In this document: piece after piece, positions 1 through 12,560 of the stretch
Layout of the letters: each line of letters opens with the position of its first letter
How positions within the stretch are numbered: the stretch's first letter is position 1
NCBI RefSeq assembly: GCF_964340395.1
Contig: NC_135557.1
Span: 6,533,216-6,597,215, forward strand
DNA length: 64,000 bases
Source of the DNA: Glandiceps talaboti
Taxonomy: Eukaryota; Hemichordata; Enteropneusta; Spengelidae
Direction: 5' to 3'
Translations under genes and position numbers: made by a program
Notes under the pieces: generated by a model
What the model saw: the letters and a program-made list of their open reading frames with translations, nothing else
Databases searched by the model: none
What the model was told of the DNA's origin: nothing

Positions 1-2208
1 CTATCTACAGAAATATAGTCACATTGTTATGCTCTATTCTGGCTACTAGGTGCGTCAATACGTCCTACTACTTGATACAACTAACACGAGCAGCAAAGCG
101 TTAGAAACGAATAAATGTCCGTTTGACAATATCAATCAATATCAATATCAATCCATCTCGATTTTTCACCCGTCATGATTAGCATTCGTCAACGATATGC
201 ATTACTTCATCTAGAACTATAAAGTTACAAAATCCTCAATTTTACTGTGTGTACTCCACTTCTAATGTCGTACAATGTTCACCATTGCGATAAGCGTAAT
301 GTACTTTTAACATCAATTGTGTCACAGTACGTTGGTTTGGACAATACCAGCAGCGTACAATACCAGCGGCTTAAACTACGATCGGGCGTATTATTGGAAA
401 CACACAATTATTTTACTCATTTTGCGTTAGTTGCAGTTAGTTCGATAACTGTCACCGACTGTCTAGGGTATTTTCGTCAGGTCTGTTATCCGAATGTATA
501 GAGACGAAGTTTTTAGCAGAATACAGTATAACACACAATGTCGTCTGAATACCATGCGAAAAGTGCGATCGCATTGATAAGAATTCTCTGTTGACCTCTA
601 GGGTACATTGTAGTAGCATCCTGAAACAGACATGAAATGATCTACCAACCCACCCTGTTTTGAAATTGGGCATTATCATATCGGAACCACACTATTTTCG
701 CCAAAAATTGAACGTTGAATGATAACATTCTTTGCCTTCAGTGAATTTGTTTCGAAACTGTTTATACCTAAACATTCACGTCATATTTATCTCCCTCTGA
801 GTTCATTGTCGAACATAAATCTAGCAAATTATGTGAATATTCATATATTTTCACATGTTACACGTCCTCTGTTTTCCTGACTACCTTTAAAAAACATTTG
901 CCTAAAATGCTGATTTGGCTAATTTTGACTACTACAGTGGAACGGAAATATGGTCTGCTTTGTCTGTGCTCGGGAGCCAAGTTTGAAATGTTGGTCTTTC
1001 GCTCCGCATTATGCTATCGAAGCTTTCCAACTGAGTTTTACATTTTCTCATTTTTTTCAGTTGTTCGTCGGCAGTAGCTGTCCATGCTTATTAATCTTAC
1101 CTTTACATTCTTTACCTGTTTTCTGCAGGTTAACATATTTGAATTAAGTTTCATTATCCACTAGCTTTCTTGATTGCAGGTAGACAGAATGTCCTAACAA
1201 TCCTCTCGCCAAACTTGTGATTAAATATTAAACTAGGTAGACACATAGACTAGGTGTTGTAAAAATCCTTAGAATGCATGTTCCCTGGCCTAAACTCAGT
1301 GATTCTAATTGACACAATGTGGGAACTAATCCCTAAGAAATCGTGATCACTTAGTCCTAAAAAAATATTTTTTTCCAGTTACCTCACCTAGTTTTTCACT
1401 GCCGACCCTAGCATTTTTACATGGGCCTTTTTAGGCCTTAAGAAGTATTAAGTTAAACTTAAATGTTTTTAACTATTCCAGAAAAACATTAAATAGCGAA
1501 AATTGTGAAGTCTCTCGAGAAATAGCGAACGCGGAAACTAACATCAACTTCAAAAGACATTATAAAATTGTTCTTCCAATCGGTAATGGCTGTACATCTG
1601 ATAGGAAGAAAGCAATAACACGTGGACCATATGGAAAACAATGGAACAGATAACTACCTGAACAAGACACTCTAAATCTACCTACCCCACCTATTCTAAA
1701 ATTGATCGTATTCGAAACCACACAATTTGCTTAGACCTTAGGAATCAAATACTAACTTATTTGTTTTGACTATATGTCGTCAGAAAGCCATAATAACAGT
1801 GATCAGTGGATTTATTTGCAATTTTATTTTTTTTTTTAAAGTGTTAAGTCTACGCAATAGGGAAATCCATTCATACAGATATTGAATTATCATATCTCAT
1901 TATAATCTAATATTTTATTCATACAACTAAGTATGTTTGTTTTCATCTATTACTATATCTTTTCCAGTTTAATCAGCAAACATTTATAAAGGTTTCCTAT
2001 TGACGAGCCAAGTAGTCTTTTACTATCAATTTAAAACGTATTGTAATAACTGTTTAGTTACTTTCAAATTGTATTTTACTAATTGTACCCTATTTGTAAG
2101 TAGTCTATGAGTGTATACACCGAACAAATGTACAGTGTGCAGGAACGAAAGTCAGAACGGATACAACTGTTACATGTGTCTATATCTCGCAGAGGGTAAT
2201 ATATATAC
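1..2208. other. non-coding stretch, no gene seen
   Basis: AT-rich sequence with only short frames that lack coding character on both strands. I saw no splice-bounded exon, known protein motif or RNA gene. It may be intergenic or intronic. Confidence 0.6.
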
Positions 2209-2325
2209 ACTTAGCATTTTGGGTGTTTGAGACACACACAATCCTTGTTTGAGACACACTGAATCCTGTTCATAAGAGCTTAGCATTTGACGTTTTGCTC
2301 TACAATTTACTCTAAAACAGAACAC
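2209..2325 (+). repeat. left arm of a ~100-bp inverted repeat pair
   Basis: This stretch contains the words gtgtttgagacacacacaat, cataagagcttagcattt and caatttactctaaaac in order. The reverse complement of 3321-3420 carries the same words in the same order with small gaps. The arms lie about 1 kb apart and face each other. A fold-back or terminal-inverted-repeat non-autonomous element is the simplest reading; no transposase is present. Confidence 0.7.
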
Positions 2326-3320
2326 TTCAAAATATGCGTTAGTCGGAGGTGACTTCTTCAAAGCATCCTGCTTTACACACTGTTACAATTTCGTGTGGTG
2401 TCTAAGACACACTAACTTCTGGTCTGTCGAACAGAGTAAATTGACATTAACTCGCAATATTAGAACATGTGGCTTTCCATGTTGAAGAGAGCGCTCAAGC
2501 AGTCAGTAGACGTCTACGCGATGTCCATTGTTTTCGTTGACCATCCCGCTTTCCACTGATATTTCTTGTATCTCCTTTTTAACCCCTCTCTCGCTGTGTC
2601 TTTTCGTACAGTAGGTATGTCCAGTGTCTACATCAATTTCTAAAAAGTGGTATATGGTACGCTCAAACTTCAATGATTCTTCATCCAAATTAGATGGTAC
2701 TGTGCCGTGAAATTAGTCCTGCTTGCATACAGAGTAAGTCGTCCCCAATTGAGCGAAACGCGTACACCGTCTGCAAGCAGGACTACTGTGATAGTGACTC
2801 TTGAGAATCGCAATATCACAATTTATGATCTATTTTCTTGGTCACGGTCCAATGGATGTTTTGCATCTCATGAAATCGTAAACAGGGGGTACTTTTTCAG
2901 ATCACCCTCCGAGAATATGGGTAGGATGCCCCATTTCTACTCTCTCTCGGAAGAAACTTCCCCGGCGAAGGCCCGGGTAGAAAGGTCACGTAATCCAGTA
3001 CTGTGTGCAGTGTATGGATTAAGTGTCATTGAAGGTAAAACCTGCCGGATTTCTGAAAGAAGGGTTTTTTGCAGTGATTTTCTCCCAGATTCACTATAAA
3101 AAGGACGTGGGTTCTTTTCCATTGAAATATTGACTGAAAAATGGGTACATATAAAATTTCGCTACCAAGCATGGGTACCCATACATGGGTATCCATGATC
3201 CAGCGACTGCCACCGCTAGGGCATCGAAGAGTTATAATTGTACGGAGTTTTGGTTACCGAAACCACCCGTCGTGAAGACTGCCTGTAGTGTCAATCAACC
3301 AATGTTGACGGCCGTTTAAT
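2326..3320. other. interior between the inverted arms
   Basis: No recognisable gene. A 13-bp perfect inverted repeat (agtcctgcttgca at 2715-2727, its complement at 2772-2784) lies inside. An open frame at 2707-3099 on the plus strand has no motif I recognise and is probably chance. Confidence 0.45.
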
Positions 3321-3420
3321 GTGTTGTGTTTTAGAGTAAATTGTTGCAGAAAATCCCCAAATGCTAAGCTCTTATGACCAGGATTGTGTGTGTGTCTCAA
3401 ACACCTAAATGCTAAACTTT
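3321..3420 (-). repeat. right arm of the inverted repeat pair
   Basis: Read on the minus strand it matches 2209-2325 (shared blocks around cataagagcttagcattt and caatttactctaaaac). It is immediately followed by a short (TA)n run and a Penelope-like fragment, so the pair's outer boundary is uncertain. Confidence 0.7.
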
Positions 3421-3473
3421 TGTGACAAAGAGCGTAATATATATATATATATTAATCTATCACTATCAATCTG

Positions 3474-4215
3474 CTAAGACCAGCGGCTACAAAGAGAACA
3501 TCGCGTACACCAGCACCCCACCACAGAAAAACAAGAAAAACAGAAATAGAAACACCATCTGGTTCAACCCACCATATAGCAAAAACGTAGCCACCAATGT
3601 AGGCAAACGATTCCTCAACCTAATCACAAAACATTTCCCAGCAGACTCCAAGTTACACAAAATATTCAACAGAAACAATGTCAAAGTCAGTTATAGCTGC
3701 ATGCCAAACATGGCAACCATAATCAAAGCGCACAACTCCACCATCCCCAACAGCGAAACTAAACCCACTCAAAAACCATGTAATTGCAGACAGAAAGACA
3801 CCTGCCCTTTGAACGACGAATGCGAAACGGAAAACATCGTATATATACCAAGCCACAGAACATGGGAAAAAAACAAACAAAAGTATATATCGGTCTAACA
3901 GAGAACAACTTCAAACAGAGATACGCCAACCACAAACAGTCATTCAAACATGAAAAACACGAAAACAGCACAGAACTATCAAAACTCATTTGAAAACTGA
4001 AAAGAAACAACGAGCCTTTTTCCATATCTTGGTCCATCAGCAAGACAGTCCAAGCGTACACCAATAAAACAAAACGATGCAACCTGTGTTTAACCGAAAA
4101 ACTAACCATTATTAAAGCAGACAAAAACCCCACACTAAACAAAAGAACTGGGTTGATATCTAAATGCCGACATGAGAATAAGTTTTATTTGTCCAACTTC
4201 AATAGAGCAGCTATC
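3474..4215 (+). pseudogene. Penelope-like element fragment: linker and GIY-YIG endonuclease region
   Basis: The frame ending at 3898 contains the WFNPPYSKNVATNVGKRF motif and a Cys-rich CNCRQKDTCPLNDEC linker. I recognise both from the region between RT and endonuclease in Neptune-type Penelope-like elements. The endonuclease continues in a shifted frame (3784-3993) with KVYIGLTENNFKQRYANHK, which resembles the GIY-YIG core, and resumes after a TGA at 3991 where the family usually has Trp. The closing NKRTGLISKCRHENKFYL block is also typical. The RT is missing (5' truncation), and one frameshift plus one nonsense codon make the copy dead. Family recognition is from memory of conserved motifs, not a search. 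Confidence 0.8.
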
Positions 4216-4422
4216 ATCTAAACTAAACCCATTAACTAACGAAACACCAATGCCCGACATGAAACAACCCGCCAACACCTACTTGCCCGCACCCAATACC
4301 TCACACAATAACAACCAACACCTTCACACACACAGCACCAACCCACCAACACATAGACAATAGTGGTGATATTTCTATTGTCTGCACCCTATATAAACAG
4401 CACACCCAGAGAGTAGAAACCA

Positions 4423-4465
4423 GTTGTCTGATGATCGCACTATGCGTGAAACTCCGAGTTACAAC
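4423..4465 (+). ncRNA. hammerhead-ribozyme-like motif at the Penelope 3' end
   Basis: The order is stem I strand gttgt, core CTGATGA (4428-4434), a stem II hairpin with cgca/tgcg, GAAA (4448-4451), a tiny CTC-C-GAG stem III, TT, then acaac, which pairs perfectly with gttgt. Penelope-like elements are known to carry minimal hammerheads in their repeats. The first stem II pair would be U-U rather than the usual G-C and stem III has a one-base loop, so activity is doubtful. Confidence 0.45.
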
Positions 4466-4490
4466 CAAGAAAGAGTTCCAGAACTACCAA

Positions 4491-4616
<126 letters not shown>

Positions 4617-5138
4617 TGTAATACAATTATTTCAGATGTTGATTTAGTAAACAGGAACAAATTACAGACACCGCACTTCCCTGTCATAGTAAAACCATGC
4701 ATCACATCATGCATCATACTTGTACACTACATGTGAACGTTACCATGCACGCGTTTGGTTGGTCTTGACTATAAAAATATCGCATACATTTGTTTAACTA
4801 ATAACATTAGAAACATTTTAGGGGGATTATTTCAGAATCCTAATGCAAAGTAAGGTGTGTCCAATTGTTCTCGGGCATGTAATGTCTAACTACCACTCCA
4901 TAATGTACGTAGCAAGTTGCTCTAAAATATCCTATGCCGTATTTGCTAGTAATATATTGTGGATAGCATCATGTATATCCATGTTTTCATATACGAGCGG
5001 TCGATTGACGGTCAGATTGTTGCAGGCATTGTTTTATCTTATAATTACTGAAACACAAATCTACCGGACAACTAATGTATATATAAAGTGTATACATTGC
5101 TGATTCAACCACTCAGGCATACAAGTGTCGTAGCCATA
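4617..5138. other. non-coding stretch
   Basis: No gene, repeat or structural signal recognised. Confidence 0.5.
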
Positions 5139-5430
5139 TCATTCTGGTGAATCGATCGGTGTATTACATGTATCTACCACTAAATAATCGTCGACTTCTA
5201 ACGCCATGCTACCGTCTTCGGACACAGTATTGGTACATTGTTCAATAAGGTCTATAAATCTGGCTGCATCTGATGGCACATCGATCACTTGTGTATGTAT
5301 GTGTAATACCATTCAACCCGACAAGCAAATTGAGTGTAGAATTTAGAGTTTGGTGGTAACGAATAACCTTGGTACAACCATCTCCTCGGAGACTGGTACC
5401 ATGCTTCTGATTGCCCACATATGGAGTCTT
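5139..5430 (-). pseudogene. possible degraded coding fragment, unrecognised
   Basis: On the minus strand two overlapping frames look coding. One runs from about 5430 with NQKHGTSLRGDGCTKVIRY and ends in TGA near 5248. The other covers 5289-5139 with FIDLIEQCTNTVSEDGSMAL and ends in TGA at 5139-5141. One frameshift between them would join an approximately 95-residue product. I do not recognise the family; a transposase remnant is possible. A real last exon is an alternative, because the sequence acacaag precedes 5288 like a weak acceptor. Confidence 0.25.
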
Positions 5431-6189
5431 AAATTTCGATGAAGTTCAACTGAGACTATACAAAATCTATGTAGGACTGTGTATGCAGTAAGTTAAATCT
5501 AGATTAATAAGTCACTATCCCCAAAATGAGTTTTTTCCCGTGCCCATCACCCACTGGTAATATGTCTACATACATAATTATGTTATGGGGTGTGCAGTAA
5601 CCTGGGAGGGTGAAAGTAGTCTTAACGCTGGTCGTGAATTTTACAATAAATGATGGGTGACTTTTATTATTTCAGCATTTCGAGGAAAGATATTATATTG
5701 ATTCAAAGTGTTCTCTAACCTACATGTCCCTGTTTTGTGGTATGGCGACCCGTTTTGCACTACCATAACCGTATCTTTTCAACTCCAGAACCAGTCTGTA
5801 TTTTGCTCCAACGAGCTTCAGTAAACATTTCGGTATAATATACCATTTGTTTTATCTACACTAAGTCATTGTAAATCATCGACTATCAGTTTGCAAATCT
5901 TTCCACTCAAAGCTTCACCGTGTTTATACTCGACTAGGTGATTGTTATTGACGCTTGTGAAGTGAAAAAACAAACATTTAATTTACTAGATATGATGGAA
6001 AACGTCTTTTGGTGTTTGGCTGCACCTAACCTGTAGTAGTGTCCTAGTATGTGAGTAAAATAAAACACCAGTAGTTATAAATAAACCCAATCCCCCCACA
6101 CACACACACACAGGCACAGTAGACTAAATGCATTCATGACGTGATGCGTGTTTTTTTGTCTGTCAGAATTATTATAGAGACGCGCGGTG
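5431..6189. other. non-coding stretch
   Basis: No gene seen. A short (CA)n run lies near 6096-6115. Confidence 0.5.
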
Positions 6190-6420
6190 TCTGTCATGTA
6201 GTCACCCGCTACAAGAGGCAGACACATACCACAATTGTATTACAATGCATATAAAATCACCCTCTGTACGAGACAGACACATGTAACAATTGTATTACAA
6301 TGTATATAAATCACAGTCTGCAAGAGACATAAACATACAACAACGTGTAGAATGTATATGAATCACACGAGACAGACACATACAAAATTGTATTACAATG
6401 TATAAAATTATCCTTGCAAG
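6190..6420. repeat. degenerate ~60-bp tandem repeat
   Basis: Four imperfect units share gagacagacacata, caattgtattacaatg and tataaa-atca blocks, spaced about 55-65 bp apart. The units differ by small indels, so the array is old. Confidence 0.75.
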
Positions 6421-7447
6421 ATCTAAAGACAAACAAGCAACAGTTGTATCAACAGTTTTTTCTCCGTAATGTTCTACGATATCACATTTGAATACTGGCA
6501 TGTATTTATTTTATTTACAAGTATTGTGGACAATTCTGTATGTAAGCAGAACAATGTCATGAATCTGTAATTTCTACTTTAGCAGGTAAAAGTATTTTCA
6601 TCAATGCATATATTTTGAGTATAGTGACTTGTGTCTAGAATTACAGCTAGACACGCTATGTATTGCTATGATGTAGATTGACACTAACTTTAACAATTAG
6701 TCTGCATATCGTTGTAGTCATACTGATATCAATATGGATATTATTTTAGTTTAATTAAGGCTTCTTAGAACAAACGAGTTGAACAAGTTTATATATTGCA
6801 GTTTCTGTATTTTTGTGACACATCTTATGGAGTTTTAAGCCATGGACAGGACTCTACCCGTCCGAGAACTATCTAGCTACATGTAAAGCCATGTTGTGGA
6901 ATTTAATATTCGGTATACACGCTGCATCACTACAATTATCTACGTGACAGTAGTATACAAAGCTAAACACTGGTGAAATTACTTTGTTGAAGTAGTTTTG
7001 AAACTTTCAGCAATAAATAATTAAATACCATTTTGTTCCATCAACTGAGATACAAATAGCAGTGTCGAAAATTATCGTGAAATTGAACTCAACATTTTCT
7101 CAATTAGAAACTCTGTCCATAACTACCCGTCACTACGGTGTTATGATGTCATTATATACAAATTGTAAACAAATCCTAGAAAATCCCACATGTGATGTTA
7201 AATTAGTCGAAGAGTAAAACCATTTAAATGTACTGAATTATTACTAGTAAGCACTTAAATATAAACTGTGATTTCCTTATCCAATCGTTCAGTTTTAACA
7301 CATTCTTATCATTGCTACTATGGTTTAGCTATAATTTACTAGTGGTAGACTGGTAGCAGTGCATATCGACAAGAAAAAAATAGAGCTAATAACATACACA
7401 TGGTAATTTCATTTAAAAAAGGACAAGTTTACAAAATTATAACTTAC
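6421..7447. other. non-coding stretch (possibly intron of the 7.5-kb exon's gene)
   Basis: Nothing recognisable. If the small minus-strand exon at 7448-7511 is real, this is intronic, but I could not find its next exon. Confidence 0.4.
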
Positions 7448-7511
7448 TTGCAAAATAAGCCAATATTCCCACCGCCACCAAGGCAACGCGAGACGATTTG
7501 AACAGCCACAT
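7448..7511 (-). CDS. short first coding exon with a signal peptide or signal anchor
   Basis: On the minus strand an ATG at 7511 opens 21 codons reading MWLFKSSRVALVAVGILAYF and one more residue. Translation runs straight into a strong splice donor, GCAA|GTAAGTTA, leaving one extra base. Two basic residues followed by an uninterrupted hydrophobic stretch are typical of a signal peptide or the anchor of a type II membrane protein such as a Golgi glycosyl- or sulfotransferase. No later exon was identified downstream, so the gene is unnamed. Chance is possible because the exon is only 64 bp. Confidence 0.45.
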
Positions 7512-10500
7512 TTTGATGAAATTGTATCTTTTTATATCAATACAATGTTTCCAACATCGTCTCTACGTAGACGTTTCCCGAGATGTGTAGTTTACATCTC
7601 CGGTCAAAGAATACATGTTTGGGTAGTCATGACACGTCATGAGTACGTATCACTTGAAGTGTGGGTATGCCATGATGAATAGATGATGAGGTGAAACCAT
7701 ATAAACTCTGATATGTAAATACTTTTTTGATAATGTCTTTTAAGCGTGTCAAATATATATGTATCTTGTCGATGTTTGTATTTCCATACCAGTTTAAGTC
7801 ACATTTCAAATGGCAAACACAGCCCAAATTTGCAGTTCCACCTATATGTTAGTACTGTGGTCCTATATCAGAAATTACCATAGGCATATCATATTTCTTC
7901 AAAGGAGAATGATTAAATTGCTGTTCTGTTTGAAAACACTGCGGGACGAACCGGTACCCATTTGTTTCATATTCCGCGAAGCGCCGACTGTGCCTGAAAG
8001 GTCAACAGCGGGGTCAAATTTGACAAGCATCTAATGAATATTCATAAGGCGGTATATTACCGTCTGGTTTACAACGATTTTGTTCGTACTTGCCGCATGA
8101 GATATACATGTATGTCGACAGGCCGTATATTATTGTGCCAGTGTATTAATGTTTATGAATCAATGAGATGCCTAAACTGGATAATTTTCTCGCAGTAGTC
8201 CTTTATTTATATCTGCACTGCATTTTGGATTTTTGGCGCCGTCATTTTTAGAGACGACCAGCCAACATGTCGTAACATTGTATCAATTTCCAGTGAAAAG
8301 AATATCGATCGATACGTCCACTGTTGAGTTACAGTGGAAAGTTCGTTTGTATATTATTTACACTCCTTGATATTTTGTCGTGTTAGGACCTTATATCTTA
8401 CATATATCAGCCAACATTTGGTAGTTTTGATTTTAGGATGAAGTGCCCTTGTAATTCGTACTTTTTATAACATTTACTGACCTATTTTCGTAATTTCAAG
8501 CCTACTTTAAAGATGCGTGTTGGCGTAAATATCGTTAGTTTTGTCAACGGCTAAGAATACTTGACGATAAAATCATACTCAAATGCAGATTACAATAATA
8601 TAGAGTATTAATTCAAAATTCTAAAGCGATACGAATTTAGCCTATTATACTCCGAAAATGGATGCAAAATTTGAAAATCATAAGTCGAAATTTGAAAAAA
8701 TTGAACCGACGAGAAGTTCGCACCCTGTTGAATTCAGTAAACGCCATTGTGGTCTATGGGAAATCACGCAAAATCATGGCATCGCCGTGGATACTCGTCA
8801 CCTCATAAAACCCCTTGGTTTAACTTTTTTATTTTTCTGTTACTTCAACCAATATTTGAGATGACATGTCTCACTATGTCGCCCTAAAACTCTATCGTTT
8901 TACTTTTTCGAATTTCAATCCCATTCAGGAAAAATGTTAAGTTTTCCGTCTTTCACTCGGTGGCCGCGTATTTTAGTACGCCAGGCATATGAATGTTTAC
9001 GACTCTATGAAATATTGAAATTATGTAACTATGGCTTTGATAATACCATATGTTATAGTACTGAACATCATGTACATGATACACTAAGTTTGATATTTGT
9101 ATTCCGGTGTGCAGTGTAGTAAATATGACTGTACTCTTTGACTATGCTAAATTTAATTTACTGAGCCGTGTGCGCGTCTGAGACGTGATTGTCCAGTGAA
9201 GGTCTATACGCGTAAAAGAAACAAAATAGGGAGTGTTCGATCTGCAGTGAAAGAAGTATATTAATTATTATCAATATGTACAAGGCAAATGATTACATTG
9301 ATACAGTGAATGTATTAAGGCTACTAATCGTCTTCGCTCTGTGAATTATGTTAGTTTTAACATATGAAACCAATCTCCAAGGAATTATGATACACCTGTT
9401 ATCGTCATCACCTCACGAAGTTGACATAGGTTTTTTTTTCAAATTGTCTCACACCACTGGCTTTGTTATATCAATGAGCTCTGTTTGTCACAAGGTATGT
9501 TTTAATGTTGCAGTTCAATTCGTTTTTGACTTGTCAGCATCTGTCATTTTTAAATATAGGTTCAATAGTTATATATAATATAGTGTCGGCTGTTTCACAA
9601 TCAACGCTGTGCTAGGGAGCAAAATTGGAAATTTTTGTAGCAGCTTAACGTAATCCTAACATATAGTCTAGGAAATGCTTTGATAAATAATTCTCAATTC
9701 TTCTATTCTTCAACATGACTAGATTAATATGTTGGTACATTTTGTGTTTTCGACACTATACGTTACAAACACTACAAATCATCACATTCCATTAAGGTCT
9801 AGGTTATACATACTAGATATGCCAGTTTATGTTGTACATAGTAGGTATCGACATCTAAAGTTGTCTAACATACCAAAACAACCTTAAATTTAGAGATAAT
9901 ACCACTTTTGTGTGACTTTCAAATCTGATTGTGTACTCCTATACATCTCCTGGCTTCAAAACTATTTTTCCCCATTAACTTAATATTACTAAGCTAAACT
10001 AATACCAGGCGAAGTGTGGTTATCACTGTTCTTTCGGTTTTGTATGCCAATATAATTCGATGTAACCAAAACCACATAAACTTTTATATCCAAACTTTTT
10101 CATCGATAGTGCTTTTTACGCATGTTAAATGAATGAATAGGGACTCGATTCCACTAACACGGTGGTGGTGGTGATGATGATGATGAATACATTTATTAGA
10201 ATAAGATCTATTTTTGTCTTCACTCCGATTAATTATCTTGTACAGATGAAACCAATCAATTATTTGTTTGTGGACAGCATACACCTATCATTGTAATATC
10301 ATGGTGATTGCTTTCAGAAAGGTTCTACTCCATCGACCTAATTATATGGAGTAGTACATGTAGAATAAGATTCTTCTAGCAACACATAATTTACTATTAG
10401 GAATCAACTCAAAGTAACTTTCCCGTACATGGGTTAGTATGATTGCTTTTATTTAGCCTGATGCAGGTGTAGTACGAAGAGTGCCATCCTGTATGACAGA

Positions 10501-11039
10501 GATACAAACAGTGATAATATGAAAAGAGCGAAAACGACAATGACAATGACAAAGTCACTGTGGTAATGTCCTTTAGTCCTATACAGGATATGCTCATCGT
10601 CATGAACCATGTCATGTTTATTCTATACTTCTCCTTATGAAAGCCAATCTTGGCCAAAATTCGCCAAAAGATATAGGGATATGCTGGTTAATGTATTTGC
10701 TTTTGTTTAAAATGCCCGGGTAGAAATTCAGATATCTTAGTCAAGGAAATTGTATAATATGTCATTTTTTATGGATAATATTCAATGTGAAGTTCACTCT
10801 TTTAGCCTGGCTGTATTTTGAGGAATGATGAAAACTAACCATTTCTGATATTGAAACTGGTCAGTTCTGCAAGGAATAATTACATTGCTGGGAAAAAAAT
10901 AAACAAGAAAAGACCACAGGCATATAAAAAGGGAAGGCATATCTAATTGCTGAATTCAGATTACAAACTTGTAACCAAATGTTTGACAAAAAGGATGAAA
11001 AAACTGTTGCCCCCTTCTATCCATGAAAAACAAACAGTA
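7512..11039. other. non-coding stretch
   Basis: No gene recognised on either strand. A short GGT/GAT trinucleotide run is at about 10160-10186. Short open frames here lack motifs or splice context. Confidence 0.5.
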
Positions 11040-12560
11040 ATTTACCAGGTTTATTGGGATACTCGATGGAAGTATCCTAGATTATACTGCTGAAAAATAC
11101 ATCATTAGTATCGTACTAACAGTAGATTCTGAAATAAAAAGCATTTCATGAACTTGAATGGCCGTTCGTATTCAAAATTCTTTAAGCATTTAACTTTGGT
11201 TCCAACTTTATCTAGTGGATTAAAATGTTATACTCAAACATATCAAAGTATAAAATGAATAGCCGTTTCAGTGCAGAATACTTTGCAGTGTCTCTTGGAG
11301 TTCGGCAGGGATACCCTATCTCGCCATTATCATTTGTACTTGCTTTATAAATTTTCCCCATTTCTGTGCGGTCTGAAGAGAGTATCAAGGACATTGTTTA
11401 TGAGGACATTCGTCTAAAGAATGCATTCTTTGCTGATGATCTTACATGGTTTTTGGAAGGATGTAACATCTGTTAATCACCAGTTTGACCTTCTGCGGGA
11501 TTTTCAATCAACCTCTGGTTGATCTGTAAACAATGGCAAATGTGAAGTAATGTTGCTTGGTAAATGACGTAAACGTAAATCCAAACCATTAGGAGTAAAA
11601 TGGCCTTACGGACCAATTACAATTGTAGGGGTATTCATATCCTATGACAAAAGAATACGTATAACCTACAAAAAATCAAAGCGTTGTGTATTTTACGTTT
11701 ACTCTACATGCATAATCTCACAGAGCCTCACGTTGACCACCTAAAAAAGTATAGATTATTGTTTTCCCTTCTATGGAACCATGGAATATATTACTTACAA
11801 AGAAACTGAAAGTAGTAGGTGGTCTTCAGGTACTTATACCGTGTAATTACAACAATGTATCAAGTCCCTATCATTGTTTTTAACAGACTTTGAATTAAGT
11901 ATACTGAATACCTGAAGAAAAGTTACAATGGACACGATCCAAGAAAATGTTTTCTTTACAGAGTATATAGAATAATTGCAACGTGATTATTGGGGGTAAA
12001 ATTGTATTTTACAAAGAATGTTATGATGCGTGTTTTACTTATCATGGTCAGCTCTTTGATAGAAGAGGGAACTTGTTAAACTGGGATGACCGGGTTTCAA
12101 TCATTACTATGCCATAGTATGCATTTATCAAATGGTTGGGTATCATCAAATATATTCTAAAAAGGTGGAAGGAAAATCCAAATTTCAAACCTTTAAATCA
12201 GGAAGAACATGCCATCAATATTTCCAGATGCCTGTTGCAACTTGCATCATTGTAAAACCAAAATCACTATTCCTAAACTCACATCTATATATGTAATCCC
12301 ACCTCGTTCACGAACATTTTTAAGCTTTGGAAACCCCTGTTAACGACTAGGAATCAACTTTAAGCGTACAATTGACACAAACCTTAGAAACTTTCAATGC
12401 AAAACAAATCAAAACATTCTGATGACAAACGCACAATTACATAACACGGTTCCACCAAAAGATCCTTCTGCTGCTTGTACATTGTCTGGAATATGAAACA
12501 ATTATTCACTTATTTTAAGACCGTGAAGTAATTATGTTGGGTGTCGTAGAGTTGAACGGT
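11040..12560 (+). pseudogene. decayed L1-like LINE reverse transcriptase, 5' truncated
   Basis: Broken frames align by eye, in order, with the intact LINE ORF2 at 41787-45530. They include ILDYTAEKY and LEWPFVFKIL, then FNFG, then VRQGYPISPL, then LKNAFFADDLTWFL (the catalytic FADD motif at about 11428). Then come NGKCEVML, VKWPYGPITIVGVFISY and a remnant of the C-terminal zinc-knuckle region near 12470-12520. Many stops and frameshifts interrupt it. It covers RT to the C-terminus only; no endonuclease is seen. It is a related but different and much older copy than the 40.5-kb element. Confidence 0.85.

Noticed and set aside
2707-3099. 130-codon plus-strand frame between the inverted arms
   Set aside because: No family motif; the most likely explanation is chance within a non-autonomous element.
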